Counted from the stretch's first letter, positions 51,540-61,126 are shown. The stretch: 64,000 bases of DNA from an uncultured Holdemanella sp. (GCF_934754935.1 NZ_CAKVJB010000009.1:1-64000), one strand, 5' to 3'. Made by a program: numbers and translations. The notes: generated from the letters alone by a model not told the origin.

Positions 51540-52175
51540 CTATTTCTGCGTCTTTGTTTCTAATGAATTTGTAATAAATACCAATTCTTGTATAGATGAT
51601 ACCACATCAATACTTTTAATGACAACCCCTTTTGGAACCAAAAAATGCTGATGCGTAAAATCTACTATACCACTGATTCCACACTGAACCAATTTATCCA
51701 CCGTTTCTTGTACATCGTGTGAAATCGTTAAAATAGCAATACGACATCCTTCTGGAATCTTATTATCCAATTCTGACATTGGGTAAACTTCAACACCAAA
51801 TTGAGTTCCACATTTTGCCGGATCCACATCAAAGGCACATGCAATTTCGCCAACTACATAATTCCACTTATTATAATTCATTAATGCACGTCCTAAGTTA
51901 CCAGCACCTACTAATATAATTTTTTCATCAAAATCAACACCAAGCTGACTATTAAATATTTCAATCAACTTATCCACATCATATCCATAGCCTTGCTTTC
52001 CAAGGTTACCTAAGAATGAAAAATCACGTCGAATCGTTGTTGGTTCAATATCAACAAAACTAGATAATTCTTTAGACATGATTCTTTCAACGCCATTTTT
52101 CTGTAGCTTACGTAAAGCTTTTAAATATACTGGGTATCTTTGTAAAGTTGCTTTGGGCACATTTCTATTCTGCAT
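51540..52175 (-). CDS. rex: Redox-sensing transcriptional repressor Rex
   Basis: 211 residues. Winged HTH at the start (VPKATLQRYPVYLKALRKLQ, DIEPTTIRRDFSFLG) and Rossmann domain IILVGAGNLGRALMNY that reads the NADH/NAD+ ratio. Represses fermentation and NADH-reoxidation genes when NADH is low. A Rex-like box lies in its own promoter. Confidence 0.97.
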   Translation of the reverse strand: MQNRNVPKATLQRYPVYLKALRKLQKNGVERIMSKELSSFVDIEPTTIRRDFSFLGNLGKQGYGYDVDKLIEIFNSQLGVDFDEKIILVGAGNLGRALMNYNKWNYVVGEIACAFDVDPAKCGTQFGVEVYPMSELDNKIPEGCRIAILTISHDVQETVDKLVQCGISGIVDFTHQHFLVPKGVVIKSIDVVSSIQELVFITNSLETKTQK

Positions 52176-52208
52176 TTTTTATCACCCCATGCCATAATAA
52201 TAGCACAT

Positions 52209-52226
52209 TTGTGATATATTTAACAA
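52209..52226 (-). promoter_or_regulatory. Candidate Rex box in the rex promoter
   Basis: TTGTGATATATTTAACAA agrees with the Rex operator TTGTGAA-N4-TTCACAA except at a few positions and covers the promoter (TTGTTA-18-TATTAT, minus strand). Suggests autoregulation. Confidence 0.6.
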
Positions 52227-52236
52227 GATAGCTTGT

Positions 52237-52263
52237 GAAAAAAAGTCGATTACTCGACTTTTG
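52237..52263 (-). terminator. Terminator upstream of rex
   Basis: AAAAGTCGA and TCGACTTTTTTT around a 5-base loop; the left arm is the end of the gene at 52250-52861. It separates that gene from the rex promoter. Confidence 0.75.
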
Positions 52264-52861
52264 AAAAAACACCTTGATCTACTTGTAAAAATACTGAATC
52301 TATATCTTGTGAAAGCGTTTGAATACGTAAATCATAAAAATGTGGAACACCCTTTTGTTTAGCATAGACAAGTGCGACGATCCATACAAGCAAAAGAAGT
52401 ATGAATGCCACCTTAAAAGGAATGTGGAATAAAAGCACAAATAATATCAGTAATAAGACATATGCAAGCGTATCCAACAAGATGAATCTTTGAAATATAT
52501 TCTTCAATGTATTCTGATAATAATTTCTTTTCCTTGATAAAAATGCTTTCGTAATACTATCAAGCCCTTCACTAAACTCCATCTTAATGTCTTCTGTTTG
52601 TGCTTCCGTATGTTCTTTTAAAAACAAGATTTGTTGCATCCTCAAAAGACAAAACAACATTCCCTGTTTATTTTCCTCTTTCGAAAACTTCTTATAATAC
52701 AATTCCGCCAACTTTAAATAATCATTGTCTGAAATTGATTTAGAAATCATGCTTTGTGCAATAATATCCAGGCGCTCGCTTAGAACATCCGAAAATACAA
52801 GAATATTATTTTGTGCACGACGCTCAATTTCTTTTAAAGCCCCTAAGAAATGATCAGCCAC
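52250..52861 (-). CDS. Two-helix membrane protein, unknown function
   Basis: 203 residues. Residues 1-115 are helical and charged (ALKEIERRAQNNILVFSDVL, DYLKLAELYYKKFSKEENKQ). Then two hydrophobic helices (LLDTLAYVLLLILFVLLFHI, VAFILLLLVWIVALVYA) and a short charged tail. No family recognised. Last gene of a set of overlapping genes starting with whiA or rapZ; overlaps the TSCPD gene by 8 bases. Confidence 0.75.
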   Translation of the reverse strand: MADHFLGALKEIERRAQNNILVFSDVLSERLDIIAQSMISKSISDNDYLKLAELYYKKFSKEENKQGMLFCLLRMQQILFLKEHTEAQTEDIKMEFSEGLDSITKAFLSRKRNYYQNTLKNIFQRFILLDTLAYVLLLILFVLLFHIPFKVAFILLLLVWIVALVYAKQKGVPHFYDLRIQTLSQDIDSVFLQVDQGVFSKVE

Positions 52862-53102
52862 GATATGCCTTTAGTGCACACGCAATTTGATCTGGACATG
52901 AAGTTGGTTTATTACCACAAGTTACACCTGTCAATGTATCAATAACTTCGTCTACACTTCTTCCCTTCAATAAACAACCAATACCTTTTAAGTTACCATT
53001 GCATCCTCCAATGGCTTCAAAGCTTTGAATAATGCCATCTTCAATTTCAAAATTGAATTGACGACTACAAACACCTTTTGGTGTATAACTATATTTTTCC
53101 AT
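52854..53102 (-). CDS. TSCPD-domain protein (TIGR03905-type)
   Basis: About 82 residues from the ATG at 53102, GGAGG upstream. YTPKGVCSRQFNFEIEDGII, GGCNGNLKGIGCLLKG and CGNKPTSCPDQIACALKAY carry the TSCPD Cys set also seen at the C-terminus of vitamin-B12-dependent ribonucleotide reductases. Function of the stand-alone form unknown. Overlaps the previous gene's stop by 14 bases. Confidence 0.9.
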   Translation of the reverse strand: MEKYSYTPKGVCSRQFNFEIEDGIIQSFEAIGGCNGNLKGIGCLLKGRSVDEVIDTLTGVTCGNKPTSCPDQIACALKAYRG

Positions 53103-53598
53103 AAAAACCTCCATGAATTCGGCTTAACACCTTTTTACATACTACTGCAATTAATATACCACTCACAATGGATAATGCCAAAAGAATCGGCAAAAAAAGC
53201 TGCATAAAATACTGTTGATAGATCCAAGTAATCGCAATCACTTGTCCTATATTATGAAAACTAGCTCCAAGTATACTGACTCCATATATAGAAAACACTT
53301 TACTTTTATACGCAATAATCATCGCAATACAAGCTAAAATCCCACCACTTAACGATAGATAGAATGAAACCGAAAATAATGTTCCTTGCATCAAGCTTGA
53401 TAAAAAAATTCGAAGCAACGAAACATAAGCCAACGATTTTTCATCATATAAATAAAGTGCAAACAACCCTGAAATATTCGCAAGCCCAATTTTATATCCT
53501 GGAACAATCATGAAGATACCAACAAAACTTTCCAACAGCTGCAATAAGATGCCCACCGCAACTAGAAAAGCTAAAATCACACTTTTTTTCACATTCAT
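53089..53598 (-). CDS. Gx transporter family membrane protein (Hpre_diP_synt_I-like)
   Basis: 169 residues with about five helices: VKKSVILAFLVAVGILLQLL, YKIGLANISGLFALYLY and GASFHNIGQVIAI. This ECF-S-like fold was first named heptaprenyl diphosphate synthase component I, but is found next to NusG-II and flavin genes; substrate unknown. Overlaps the NusG-II gene by 4 bases. Confidence 0.85.
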   Translation of the reverse strand: MNVKKSVILAFLVAVGILLQLLESFVGIFMIVPGYKIGLANISGLFALYLYDEKSLAYVSLLRIFLSSLMQGTLFSVSFYLSLSGGILACIAMIIAYKSKVFSIYGVSILGASFHNIGQVIAITWIYQQYFMQLFLPILLALSIVSGILIAVVCKKVLSRIHGGFYGKI

Positions 53599-53951
53599 TG
53601 TATCACCGTATCCTGACTGGCTTCTTTTTCGATTTTTACCACCGTTTCATTTGGCAAACATACAATCGGAACATTGGCATCCGAAACAAATCCTTGTTTT
53701 GAACAATAATGATGCGGACTCTTTTCTTGAGTTACACGAACCTTTTTTTGTTTCACTTCAATATGCACTTTACCAATCTTTCCATCCACTACATACGATT
53801 TATCTTTTGATAAGTCGATACGTAACACCTGTTTTTCTTTCACATAGACACTCGCATAGCTGTTCGCATTTTTACTAAAAAACAAGGGAACACAAAGAAA
53901 AACAGATAAAACCATAATGCATACAATCAATATTTTATCGGCTTTTCTCAT
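53595..53951 (-). CDS. NusG domain II-containing exported protein
   Basis: 118 residues: one signal-anchor helix (KILIVCIMVLSVFLCVPLFF) and a small beta domain with HHYCSKQGFVSDANVPIVCL PNE, the Cys pair and 'CLPN' typical of stand-alone NusG-II proteins. Partners with Gx transporter genes in many Firmicutes. Role unknown. Confidence 0.85.
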   Translation of the reverse strand: MRKADKILIVCIMVLSVFLCVPLFFSKNANSYASVYVKEKQVLRIDLSKDKSYVVDGKIGKVHIEVKQKKVRVTQEKSPHHYCSKQGFVSDANVPIVCLPNETVVKIEKEASQDTVIQ

Positions 53952-54469
53952 TGTACAACCACACTTACATTTTTTGTGACTGCATTGCCAAAACGATCAC
54001 TGATCTTCAATTGAACATCTTGTGTAGATGCAGCTGATGTATCCACATTCGCTTCAAAAGTCACACCGGATAGATCTGTCGCATGGAAGTATGAATTCCA
54101 ATCAATATTTTGACCAACACTTACAGTGATTTGACTGACTTCACTTGCACAAACAGGTGGTGTTGTATCTTTTACCTTGATCACAAACGGATACTCTTTA
54201 TTCCCATCTTGAATCGCAAAATCATATTCTCCAACCACAAGATAATCCATACCCGATGTCATAAAACGATTATTTTTTTTATCTACACCAACGCTTTTTG
54301 AAACAACTTTTAATCGATTTGATCGAGAAGTATCTTTTAAATACAAAGTTGGATTGGCATAAATATCTTTACCAAGTTCAATCGTAAACATTTGTTTTTT
54401 TAATTGAACCCCCATTGAACATGCACACAATAAGAAAGATAAACCTACAATTCCTATTTTCTTAAGCAT
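53948..54469 (-). CDS. Lipoprotein with Ig-like domains
   Basis: 173 residues. Signal peptide ending in lipobox LLCAC (Cys16 or so). The rest is beta-rich: YDFAIQDGNKEYPFVIKVKD then TPPVCASEVSQITVSVGQNI and FGNAVTKNVSVVV, the DUF5011-like bacterial Ig pattern. Attached to the outer face of the membrane; function unknown. Overlaps both neighbours by 4-8 bases. Confidence 0.7.
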   Translation of the reverse strand: MLKKIGIVGLSFLLCACSMGVQLKKQMFTIELGKDIYANPTLYLKDTSRSNRLKVVSKSVGVDKKNNRFMTSGMDYLVVGEYDFAIQDGNKEYPFVIKVKDTTPPVCASEVSQITVSVGQNIDWNSYFHATDLSGVTFEANVDTSAASTQDVQLKISDRFGNAVTKNVSVVVQ

Positions 54470-55409
54470 CCAACTCCTCCTTGAGATCTTTAGCCATCTG
54501 CTTCACCTTAGCCAAACGATGTTTCATGCCTGACTTTGAAATATCTTCACCAAATTCATTTTTACATTCTAAACACAATTCATTCAAATTCGCTTCCGGA
54601 TACATTTTTCGAATTTGCATCGCATGCATGATTTTTTCTGGAATCACAATTTTTTTTGCGTTATTCTCCAAAAATTCAATCGCCTCTAATTGTGATTTTG
54701 CCGCTTTCAAACTCTTCACTTCATTTGCCACTTCACAATTGTCTAAACGCGTAATTTGATTATAGAAATCCCTTTGTATTCTAGAATCTTCAAATTCAAA
54801 CAACGCATTGGAAGCATTACACAAACGTAAAAAATCAGCAATCTTATCTCCAGCCTTTATATATACGACATATACACTTTTTCTTTCAATTACTTTTGCA
54901 GGTAAATAAAAACGCTGCATCAATTTTTGAACACTCAATGCCAAATCCTTTTCCTGACTTGACATCTCTAAATGATAATTACTCGACTTAGGTGAATTGA
55001 TACTGCCACTAGCCAAAAAACATCCCTGAAGATAGGCTCTTGCCATCTTTTCTGAACGTACCATTTTCACACTTGGCGTATATCGTAAACCTGAATCTGT
55101 CAAAATCTGAAGGTCTTCCAAAATTTCCTGTGCCTTATCAAAAACTTGAATGCGATATATATTATTTTTCTTTAACTGCATTTTTTTCAATACAGAAAGA
55201 CGCGGATCTACGTCATATAATGTTTTCATAATTTGAAATACATGTTTGGCAATCGTTGCATTTTCAGTCTGAAAAGATAAATACATACCTTGCCAGTTCA
55301 TATGTAAACTTGCTCGCATCTGAAAAAGGGCACATAATTGTGCCTTCATCATTTGAGCATCGATTTCTTCTTTACAAATTTCCTTTTTGATTTCGCTAGT
55401 AAAGGACAA
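54462..55409 (-). CDS. whiA: DNA-binding protein WhiA
   Basis: 315 residues. LAGLIDADG-like N-terminal domain (MSFTSEIKKEICKE, YLQGCFLASGSINSPKSSNY) and C-terminal HTH (LNELCLECKNEFGEDISKSGMKHRLAKV). In Bacillus it affects cell division and chromosome segregation; in actinobacteria it controls sporulation. Third member of rapZ-yvcK-whiA. Confidence 0.96.
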   Translation of the reverse strand: MSFTSEIKKEICKEEIDAQMMKAQLCALFQMRASLHMNWQGMYLSFQTENATIAKHVFQIMKTLYDVDPRLSVLKKMQLKKNNIYRIQVFDKAQEILEDLQILTDSGLRYTPSVKMVRSEKMARAYLQGCFLASGSINSPKSSNYHLEMSSQEKDLALSVQKLMQRFYLPAKVIERKSVYVVYIKAGDKIADFLRLCNASNALFEFEDSRIQRDFYNQITRLDNCEVANEVKSLKAAKSQLEAIEFLENNAKKIVIPEKIMHAMQIRKMYPEANLNELCLECKNEFGEDISKSGMKHRLAKVKQMAKDLKEELDA

Positions 55410-55411
55410 GT

Positions 55412-56359
55412 CTATACCCCCTTGATTAGTTCCTCAACAACTTGTTTAACCGCCATTGGATTATGACGAATACGTCCTTTTGAATCCAAGGCCAACAAAT
55501 CTCTTTGTATAATAGCATAGTCCGTTGCCTCATTTCCAATACAAATTGGATAACTCTTTTGTAAAGCATACATATCCAATACTTCCTTCGGTAACTTTGA
55601 TTGATTCACAACAACTAAATCCACTGGATGTTTAAACGAATGCTTTTCAATGGCACGAATATGATCTTGCACAGTATACCCATCCGTTTCTCCAGGTTGT
55701 GACATCGCATTACAAAAATAAATCTTTTTACAAGGATTCTTTTCAATTGCTTTTGAAATATCGGAAATAATCAAGTTTGGCATAATTGAAGTATATAAAG
55801 ATCCAATTCCATATATAATTAGATCCGCATTTTCGATTGCTTCAATAGCCGGCTTGTAAGCTTGTACATCTGTTTGATAAAATACATGATCAATACTATT
55901 GTATACAGTCGGAATATTTTTTTCACCACGAACCAAAGTTCCATCTTTCATCATGGCATACAAAGTGACAACATCTAGTGTACTTGGCAAAATATTTCCT
56001 TTCACATTTAAAACTCTTGAAATAGATTCAATAGCCCCCATAAAAGAACCAGTCGTATTGATCATAGCTAAAAAAATCAAATTTCCTAGATTGTGCCCAC
56101 CAATATCTTTACTACCTTCAAAACGATAATTTAATAAATCTGAAAAGAAACCTTCATCTTCTTCATCGGCCATCGCACATAAAACATGACGAATATCCCC
56201 AACTGCAGGTACATTGTAAATGTCACGGATTCTTCCTGTACTACCACCATCATCTGCAACAGTAACAATAGCAGTCAAATCCACATCTTCCAATCGCTTC
56301 ATGCCTTTCAACATGCTTGATAGACCTGTACCTCCACCAATCACAACTATCTTTTTCAT
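55412..56359 (-). CDS. yvcK: YvcK-family UDP-sugar-binding regulator (gluconeogenesis factor)
   Basis: 315 residues: IVVIGGGTGLSSMLKGMKRL, VTVADDGGSTGRIRD and NLGNLIFLAMI are the CofD-like motifs. It binds UDP-GlcNAc and links carbon supply with cell-wall synthesis. Starts within the end of rapZ (4-base overlap). Confidence 0.96.
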   Translation of the reverse strand: MKKIVVIGGGTGLSSMLKGMKRLEDVDLTAIVTVADDGGSTGRIRDIYNVPAVGDIRHVLCAMADEEDEGFFSDLLNYRFEGSKDIGGHNLGNLIFLAMINTTGSFMGAIESISRVLNVKGNILPSTLDVVTLYAMMKDGTLVRGEKNIPTVYNSIDHVFYQTDVQAYKPAIEAIENADLIIYGIGSLYTSIMPNLIISDISKAIEKNPCKKIYFCNAMSQPGETDGYTVQDHIRAIEKHSFKHPVDLVVVNQSKLPKEVLDMYALQKSYPICIGNEATDYAIIQRDLLALDSKGRIRHNPMAVKQVVEELIKGV

Positions 56360-57216
56360 TCTTCATCCACTCCAATGTCACGATGTGATTTAAAACAACG
56401 ATATGTATCTTTATACGTATCATATAACCAGTTACAAATAGAAACCGAACGATGTTGTCCACCTGTACAACCTATCGCAACAATCATATGTGATTTATTT
56501 TGTTTCTCATATTGATTAAATACAAAATCACAATAATTCTTTAGATGAACAATAAATTCCTGTGTCTCGGTTTTATCCATAACATAATCATAAACTTCTT
56601 TTTGATTTCCCGTCTTTTCCCTCAACAAAGGATCATAGAATGGATTAGGCAAGAAACGAACGTCAATAACCATATCTGCATCTAATGGCACTCCATGCTT
56701 AAATCCAAAAGACTGAAATGTCACAGTAAATACACTTCGTTTGGCACTTTTAAAACGATGTAAAACACGACTTGCCAAAGCTGAAGTACTTAATTTTGTC
56801 GTATCAATATGAATAGTATTCTGCGAATTTTCTTGTAGATGATCCAAGAAATCACGTTCAACTTCAATCGCATCCTCTAATGTTGTAGCTAAATGATTTA
56901 CAATCATTGGGTGTTGCCTTCTTGTAAAGCGATAGCGCAACAACAATTCTTCATCACTACAATCCAAAAATAAAATTTGTAGTTCTCTATTTATATTCTC
57001 AAAATAACTGACGAAAGCTTGATAATCTATAGCACTCACACTTAATGCCACATTTTTATAGTGCGTTTCATCTTTTCTTAATAATTCTTCTAAATTATCT
57101 AGTAATTCCTTAGGAAAATTATCCATACAATAATACCCTAAATCTTCCAAGGCATTCATTGCGCTTGATTTTCCAGCTCCCGACATTCCTGTCACAAGAA
57201 CAATTTTATTTTCCAT
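56356..57216 (-). CDS. rapZ: RapZ-family nucleotide-binding protein (RNase adapter)
   Basis: About 286 residues from the ATG at 57216 (MENKIVLVTGMSGAGKSSAM); the longer open frame upstream overlaps the divergent gene and lacks a site. Walker A GMSGAGKS, then DCSDEELLLRYRFTRRQHP and C-terminal AIGCTGGQHRSVSICNWL, the phosphate-binding RapZ-C motif. In Gram-positives (YvcJ) it binds nucleotides; targets are less clear than in E. coli. Confidence 0.95.
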   Translation of the reverse strand: MENKIVLVTGMSGAGKSSAMNALEDLGYYCMDNFPKELLDNLEELLRKDETHYKNVALSVSAIDYQAFVSYFENINRELQILFLDCSDEELLLRYRFTRRQHPMIVNHLATTLEDAIEVERDFLDHLQENSQNTIHIDTTKLSTSALASRVLHRFKSAKRSVFTVTFQSFGFKHGVPLDADMVIDVRFLPNPFYDPLLREKTGNQKEVYDYVMDKTETQEFIVHLKNYCDFVFNQYEKQNKSHMIVAIGCTGGQHRSVSICNWLYDTYKDTYRCFKSHRDIGVDEE

Positions 57217-57298
57217 AATCCCACATCCTTTTTTTAAATTATACCAACAATTGAACTTGAGTACAATTTTGACTATCATATTAACAGGAGGACCACTT

Positions 57299-57820
57299 AT
57301 GAAACCCTGTATATTTTTAGATATTGATGGTGTCATCAATCCAAACCAAAAAAAAACCACATATCATTTTGATTATAGCCTACCAAATAATCTGGCCAAG
57401 AAATTAAATCATCCCAAAATTGCAAATTTAAATGTATATTTAGTCAATCAAGTCTATTCTTGTTTTTCAAAAGAAAGTATCGCTTATTTGAAACAATTAA
57501 TTGAAAAATATAATGCGCAAATTATCATCACAAGCTCTTGGAGAATTGTATACTCTCTTGATCAGCTACAAACTATGTTTGATATCTTTGACTTAGGAAA
57601 GTACATAAAGGCAACTACACCTTTAATTTCACCACGAACAAAAGCCATTCAAGAATTTATAAATGAACATAACATCACAAGCTATATCATCTTAGATGAT
57701 TTTGACATGTCCAATGTTTTTGATTATCATTTTATCTATGTTCGCAATTATTTTAATGAACAAGACTATAAAAAAGCGGATTACGCTTTATTTATTCAAC
57801 AAAAGGAGTTATCGAATTGA
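57299..57820 (+). CDS. HAD-family protein of the Swiss-Army-Knife RNA-repair type
   Basis: 173 residues from the ATG at 57299, AGGAGG upstream. FLDIDGVINP is HAD motif I (DxDG), IIITSSWR motif II, and YIILDDFD the acidic motif. The SSWR form belongs to the HAD_SAK group associated with RNA repair enzymes; stand-alone members occur widely. Substrate unknown. Overlaps the VanZ-like gene by 4 bases. Confidence 0.85.
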   Translation: MKPCIFLDIDGVINPNQKKTTYHFDYSLPNNLAKKLNHPKIANLNVYLVNQVYSCFSKESIAYLKQLIEKYNAQIIITSSWRIVYSLDQLQTMFDIFDLGKYIKATTPLISPRTKAIQEFINEHNITSYIILDDFDMSNVFDYHFIYVRNYFNEQDYKKADYALFIQQKELSN

Positions 57821-58203
57821 AAAAACACATCTTTACTATTCTTACAATCTGTAACATGATGCTCATATTTTACTTTTCAAATCAAAATGCTGAGCAATCC
57901 ACACAAACAAGTGCCTGGTTTTTACAATTTTTACCTTTTTCAATGCACTTTATTCGTAAACTAGCCCATTTTTCAATCTATGCCTTACTTGGCTTTAACA
58001 CACTCTACATGTATAAAAACTACAATGTTAAACACTACGCACTCTTTGCCCTGATGACTTGTATTCTTTATGCATGCAGCGATGAATGGCATCAGTCTTT
58101 TGTTTCTGGAAGAAGTCCACAAATCACAGATATTTGTATAGATACATGTGGTGCTTTAAGTATGATTCTTTTAAATCTTTCAATACTAAGAAAAAAGCGG
58201 TAG
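57817..58203 (+). CDS. VanZ-family membrane protein (TTG start)
   Basis: 128 residues with four helices and the VanZ marks FYFSNQNAEQS, FIRKLAHFSIYALLGF and SDEWHQSFVSGRSPQITDI. Relatives give low-level teicoplanin resistance or act in cell-envelope stress; this is inferred from the family. The start is TTG at 57817, 7 bases after AAAGGAG and inside the end of the preceding gene (TTGA overlap), so translation is coupled. Confidence 0.9.
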   Translation: MKKHIFTILTICNMMLIFYFSNQNAEQSTQTSAWFLQFLPFSMHFIRKLAHFSIYALLGFNTLYMYKNYNVKHYALFALMTCILYACSDEWHQSFVSGRSPQITDICIDTCGALSMILLNLSILRKKR

Positions 58204-58232
58204 AGCATAAAAACTACCGCATTCTTTATTAT
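58196..58232. terminator. Terminator between VanZ-like and thioesterase genes
   Basis: GCGGTAG and CTACCGC form a 7-bp stem with a 10-base loop, T-rich tail on the plus side and A-rich on the other; serves convergent genes. Confidence 0.75.
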
Positions 58233-58597
58233 TTCTTATATGTTTTATCCATAAACTTTTGTGCATCTACCACAAAACGACTATGAACACCTTTTCCAAT
58301 TGATTTTCCATCTTGAAAAGCCTGCACTTCATAATCAATTTTGCGACCATCCACATTAACCATTTTAGCTTCAATTGTGATTGTTGCACCTAAGGGACTA
58401 GCCATATCGTGTGATACATTCATAGAAATGCCTACACTTGTTTTGCCTTCTTCTAAATCAAGACATAAACAAGCTGCTTCTTCCATCCACGCAATCATTT
58501 GTGGTGTAGCCAAGACATCCAATGAACCACTTTTCATGACAGACGCCAAATTTTGTTGTTCAACAACACGTTGAATTCGAATTGTTTTTAATTCCAT
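58229..58597 (-). CDS. Hotdog-fold thioesterase (fluoroacetyl-CoA thioesterase-like)
   Basis: 122 residues from the ATG at 58597, 9 bases after GGAGG; the ATG at 58603 is too close to that site. LDVLATPQMIAWMEEAACL, GKTSVGISMNVSHDMASPLG and GKGVHSRFVVDAQKF match FlK-like single-hotdog thioesterases with the catalytic Thr/Glu/His region (TPQMIAWME, VSHDMASP). Substrate unknown; most relatives act on small acyl-CoAs. Confidence 0.88.
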   Translation of the reverse strand: MELKTIRIQRVVEQQNLASVMKSGSLDVLATPQMIAWMEEAACLCLDLEEGKTSVGISMNVSHDMASPLGATITIEAKMVNVDGRKIDYEVQAFQDGKSIGKGVHSRFVVDAQKFMDKTYKK

Positions 58598-58718
58598 GTT
58601 CATTATCCTCCCTTTGATATTTTATTCCATTGTTAAAATATTGACAATGAATTTCATTCCTATGCTAAAATAATATAAGAAATGGATATTCATTTCTAAA
58701 TAGAAAGTAGGTCGTTAT

Positions 58719-59735
58719 ATGTATTCGAAACAGGAACAAAACCTAATCCTCTATCAAAAAGCTAAACAAAAAATAACTATACATTTGATTCTTTATTTTA
58801 TCCTATTATGTATATACTTTTTTTTAATGGCATATTTATTTTCTAACATCGAATTTTTAAAAGTTGATGATTCTTCTTTTCACTCCATGTTAATAAAACT
58901 AAGCGCTGGACAATTAATATTATATGGCATCACCTTTGTTCTTCTTTCTTTAGGCAACAAATGGTTTCGCATCCTTTATTGGATCGATTTAGTTATCACA
59001 CTATTATTGATTTATTTTCCAATACATTTACTATTATCCAATTTAAAGAGTATCCTTCCATTCTTTATTCTTATCGCTTGTATGCTCGTAAAAACAATTG
59101 CACTAAGCCAAATTGGTGGATATTTAAAGAATGATCGTTGGTGTAAGATTTATTATGATCACACCATTGAATTAGATGATGAAGATGATGATTGGGTTGA
59201 AAAACAAACGAAAAATGTAGACTACAATAAAATCAAAGAAAAATACGCAAAAGAAATGGAACAAGATGAACAAGACGATGAAGATGAATATGAAACAGAA
59301 AAAGCACCTATGACTTTACCTCAATTATCCGTTCGTTTAGGTATTATCATTTATGGTGAATTAATTTTATTCCCTATCTTGATTCAAATCTTTTCAAATC
59401 TATTCGAAAGCATGGATATGCAGAAAGTATTTGCGACAAAAGATATCTTTGTACTCTGTATCTTTACCGCATTCATATGGACCATTCCATTATTCTATAT
59501 GTATTACAACCAAAAAGCTACAAAGAAAATCATCGCTTGCTGCATGATTGGTGAACTCATCCGCATTCTAGTTTATTTGCCTAGCTTTATGAAATATTAC
59601 AATTCTCATGAATATTCCATTCGTGTATTTATATTCTTTATTTTGATTGACATCATTCGTTTACTCATTTTATTCACGTTCGCAATTCATGTTCTAAAAT
59701 CCGAACAAGAATATGCACCAAGCCCCAGAGACTAA
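58719..59735 (+). CDS. Multi-pass membrane protein with acidic cytoplasmic loop
   Basis: 338 residues. About four helices in residues 20-140, then an acidic loop (DDEDDDWVEKQTKNVDYNKI, EQDEQDDEDEYETEKAP), then four more. No family recognised. Single gene with a promoter-like TTGACA about 80 bases upstream. Convergent with the sensor kinase gene; their stops overlap within a shared terminator. Confidence 0.7.
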   Translation: MYSKQEQNLILYQKAKQKITIHLILYFILLCIYFFLMAYLFSNIEFLKVDDSSFHSMLIKLSAGQLILYGITFVLLSLGNKWFRILYWIDLVITLLLIYFPIHLLLSNLKSILPFFILIACMLVKTIALSQIGGYLKNDRWCKIYYDHTIELDDEDDDWVEKQTKNVDYNKIKEKYAKEMEQDEQDDEDEYETEKAPMTLPQLSVRLGIIIYGELILFPILIQIFSNLFESMDMQKVFATKDIFVLCIFTAFIWTIPLFYMYYNQKATKKIIACCMIGELIRILVYLPSFMKYYNSHEYSIRVFIFFILIDIIRLLILFTFAIHVLKSEQEYAPSPRD

Positions 59736-59752
59736 CTCTCTGGGGTTTCTTT
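59723..59752. terminator. Terminator built on two overlapping stop codons
   Basis: CCCCAGAGA and TCTCTGGGG form a perfect 9-bp stem around CTAAC, followed by TTTCTTTT. It includes the 3' ends of both convergent genes (stops at 59735 and 59732). Confidence 0.85.
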
Positions 59753-61126
59753 TACGACAATAGGTAATTCAATTGTTATTTTAGTTCCTACATCTTCTTT
59801 TGAAGTTAAATGAATATCTCCTTTATAATAATAGACAACATGCTTTACTATTGATAATCCAAGACCTGTTCCAGGTATCGTTTTGGAACGTTGTTTATCT
59901 ACACGATAAAAGCGTTGAAAAATTCGATTTTGGTCTTTATTTGGAATTCCAATACCCGTATCCTCTACACTAAAATACATATTGTTTTGATTCTTTTTCA
60001 GCTCAATATCTATGCGTCCATTCACCTTATTATATTTGATCGAATTCGAAATCACATTATAAAAGATTCCTTTAATATGATCCATACTCGCAAATACTGT
60101 AAATTCTGTCGCATTCACATAAACTTTTAGGTCCATTTTCTCAATCTGTGGTTTTAAAGTTTCTACAACGGAATCTAATAACTTCTTTACTTGAATATGC
60201 GAATATGTCACTTGCATTTCTTCGGTTTCTAATTTAGAAATCGTTAAAATATCATTGATCAACTGTGTCATATGATCACTTTCTTTTAAGACACAATCCA
60301 AACACGTATCAATTTGATTACTATCTTGAATCGTATGTGAACGAATCAATTCCGTATATCCACGAATTGAAGTCAATGGTGTTTTCAACTCATGACTCGC
60401 ATTACTAAAAAATTCCTGGCGAACCTTTTTTTCTTTTTCCAATCTTTCCAAATACTTTTTATTTTCTTTCGACATATTTGTCAGGGCATTTGTGATTTTA
60501 TATAGTTCTGGATAATTATATGTATTAAAAGTTAAAACATCTTCTGAAATGTTTGTTGAATTAATTGTATTTGTGATATCTTGAAATGGTTCAACAATTT
60601 CATCCGCCATTTTTTTAGATAAGATAAATACAACCATAAACGATACACATATACTAAAAATAAATGGAGCCAATAAAATTGAAATAGATTGACTCAATCC
60701 ATCAAAAGGCATAGCTAAACGAACAATTGTCTGATTATCTTCTTCATAATCGGCCACATATAAATAAGATCGCTGCATCGTATTTGAATGACGAATACAT
60801 GTACCAGTACCTTCTTCTAAAGCTTGTTTAACTTCTTCACGTTGTAAATGCTTTTCACTGATTTTATTTTTGTAGTTATCATATAAAACCTTACCATTTC
60901 GCTTAATAATTGTGATACGAATATCTTCCGATTTAAACGTATCCCCTAAACGAGTCGTATTTAAATCATCGATTTCTAGATTTTTTATAAGCTTCACTGT
61001 ATTCATTAAATACTGTCGATCTTGTGAAATGGATGCTTTGTATAAACTTACATAAAGTAAACCAAAGCCAAGAAGAAAGGTGATCAAAAATGTAATCAAG
61101 AAGGAGCGAACAATTTTCTTATGCAT
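59732..61126 (-). CDS. Sensor histidine kinase, PhoR/WalK-like
   Basis: About 464 residues from the ATG at 61126, 6 bases after GGAG. Membrane helices near residues 8-29 and 155-175 bracket an extracellular sensor (~125 residues). A HAMP-like segment follows, then the H-box FFSNASHELKTPLTSIRGY, N-box ISNSIKYN, G1 DTGIGIP and G2 GTGLGLS. It overlaps the regulator gene by 8 bases. Signal unknown. Confidence 0.93.
   Translation of the reverse strand: MHKKIVRSFLITFLITFLLGFGLLYVSLYKASISQDRQYLMNTVKLIKNLEIDDLNTTRLGDTFKSEDIRITIIKRNGKVLYDNYKNKISEKHLQREEVKQALEEGTGTCIRHSNTMQRSYLYVADYEEDNQTIVRLAMPFDGLSQSISILLAPFIFSICVSFMVVFILSKKMADEIVEPFQDITNTINSTNISEDVLTFNTYNYPELYKITNALTNMSKENKKYLERLEKEKKVRQEFFSNASHELKTPLTSIRGYTELIRSHTIQDSNQIDTCLDCVLKESDHMTQLINDILTISKLETEEMQVTYSHIQVKKLLDSVVETLKPQIEKMDLKVYVNATEFTVFASMDHIKGIFYNVISNSIKYNKVNGRIDIELKKNQNNMYFSVEDTGIGIPNKDQNRIFQRFYRVDKQRSKTIPGTGLGLSIVKHVVYYYKGDIHLTSKEDVGTKITIELPIVVKETPES

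Noticed and set aside
53089..53598. Annotation as heptaprenyl diphosphate synthase subunit I
   Set aside because: The name is historical; the protein is an ECF-S-like membrane protein with no prenyl synthase partner here.
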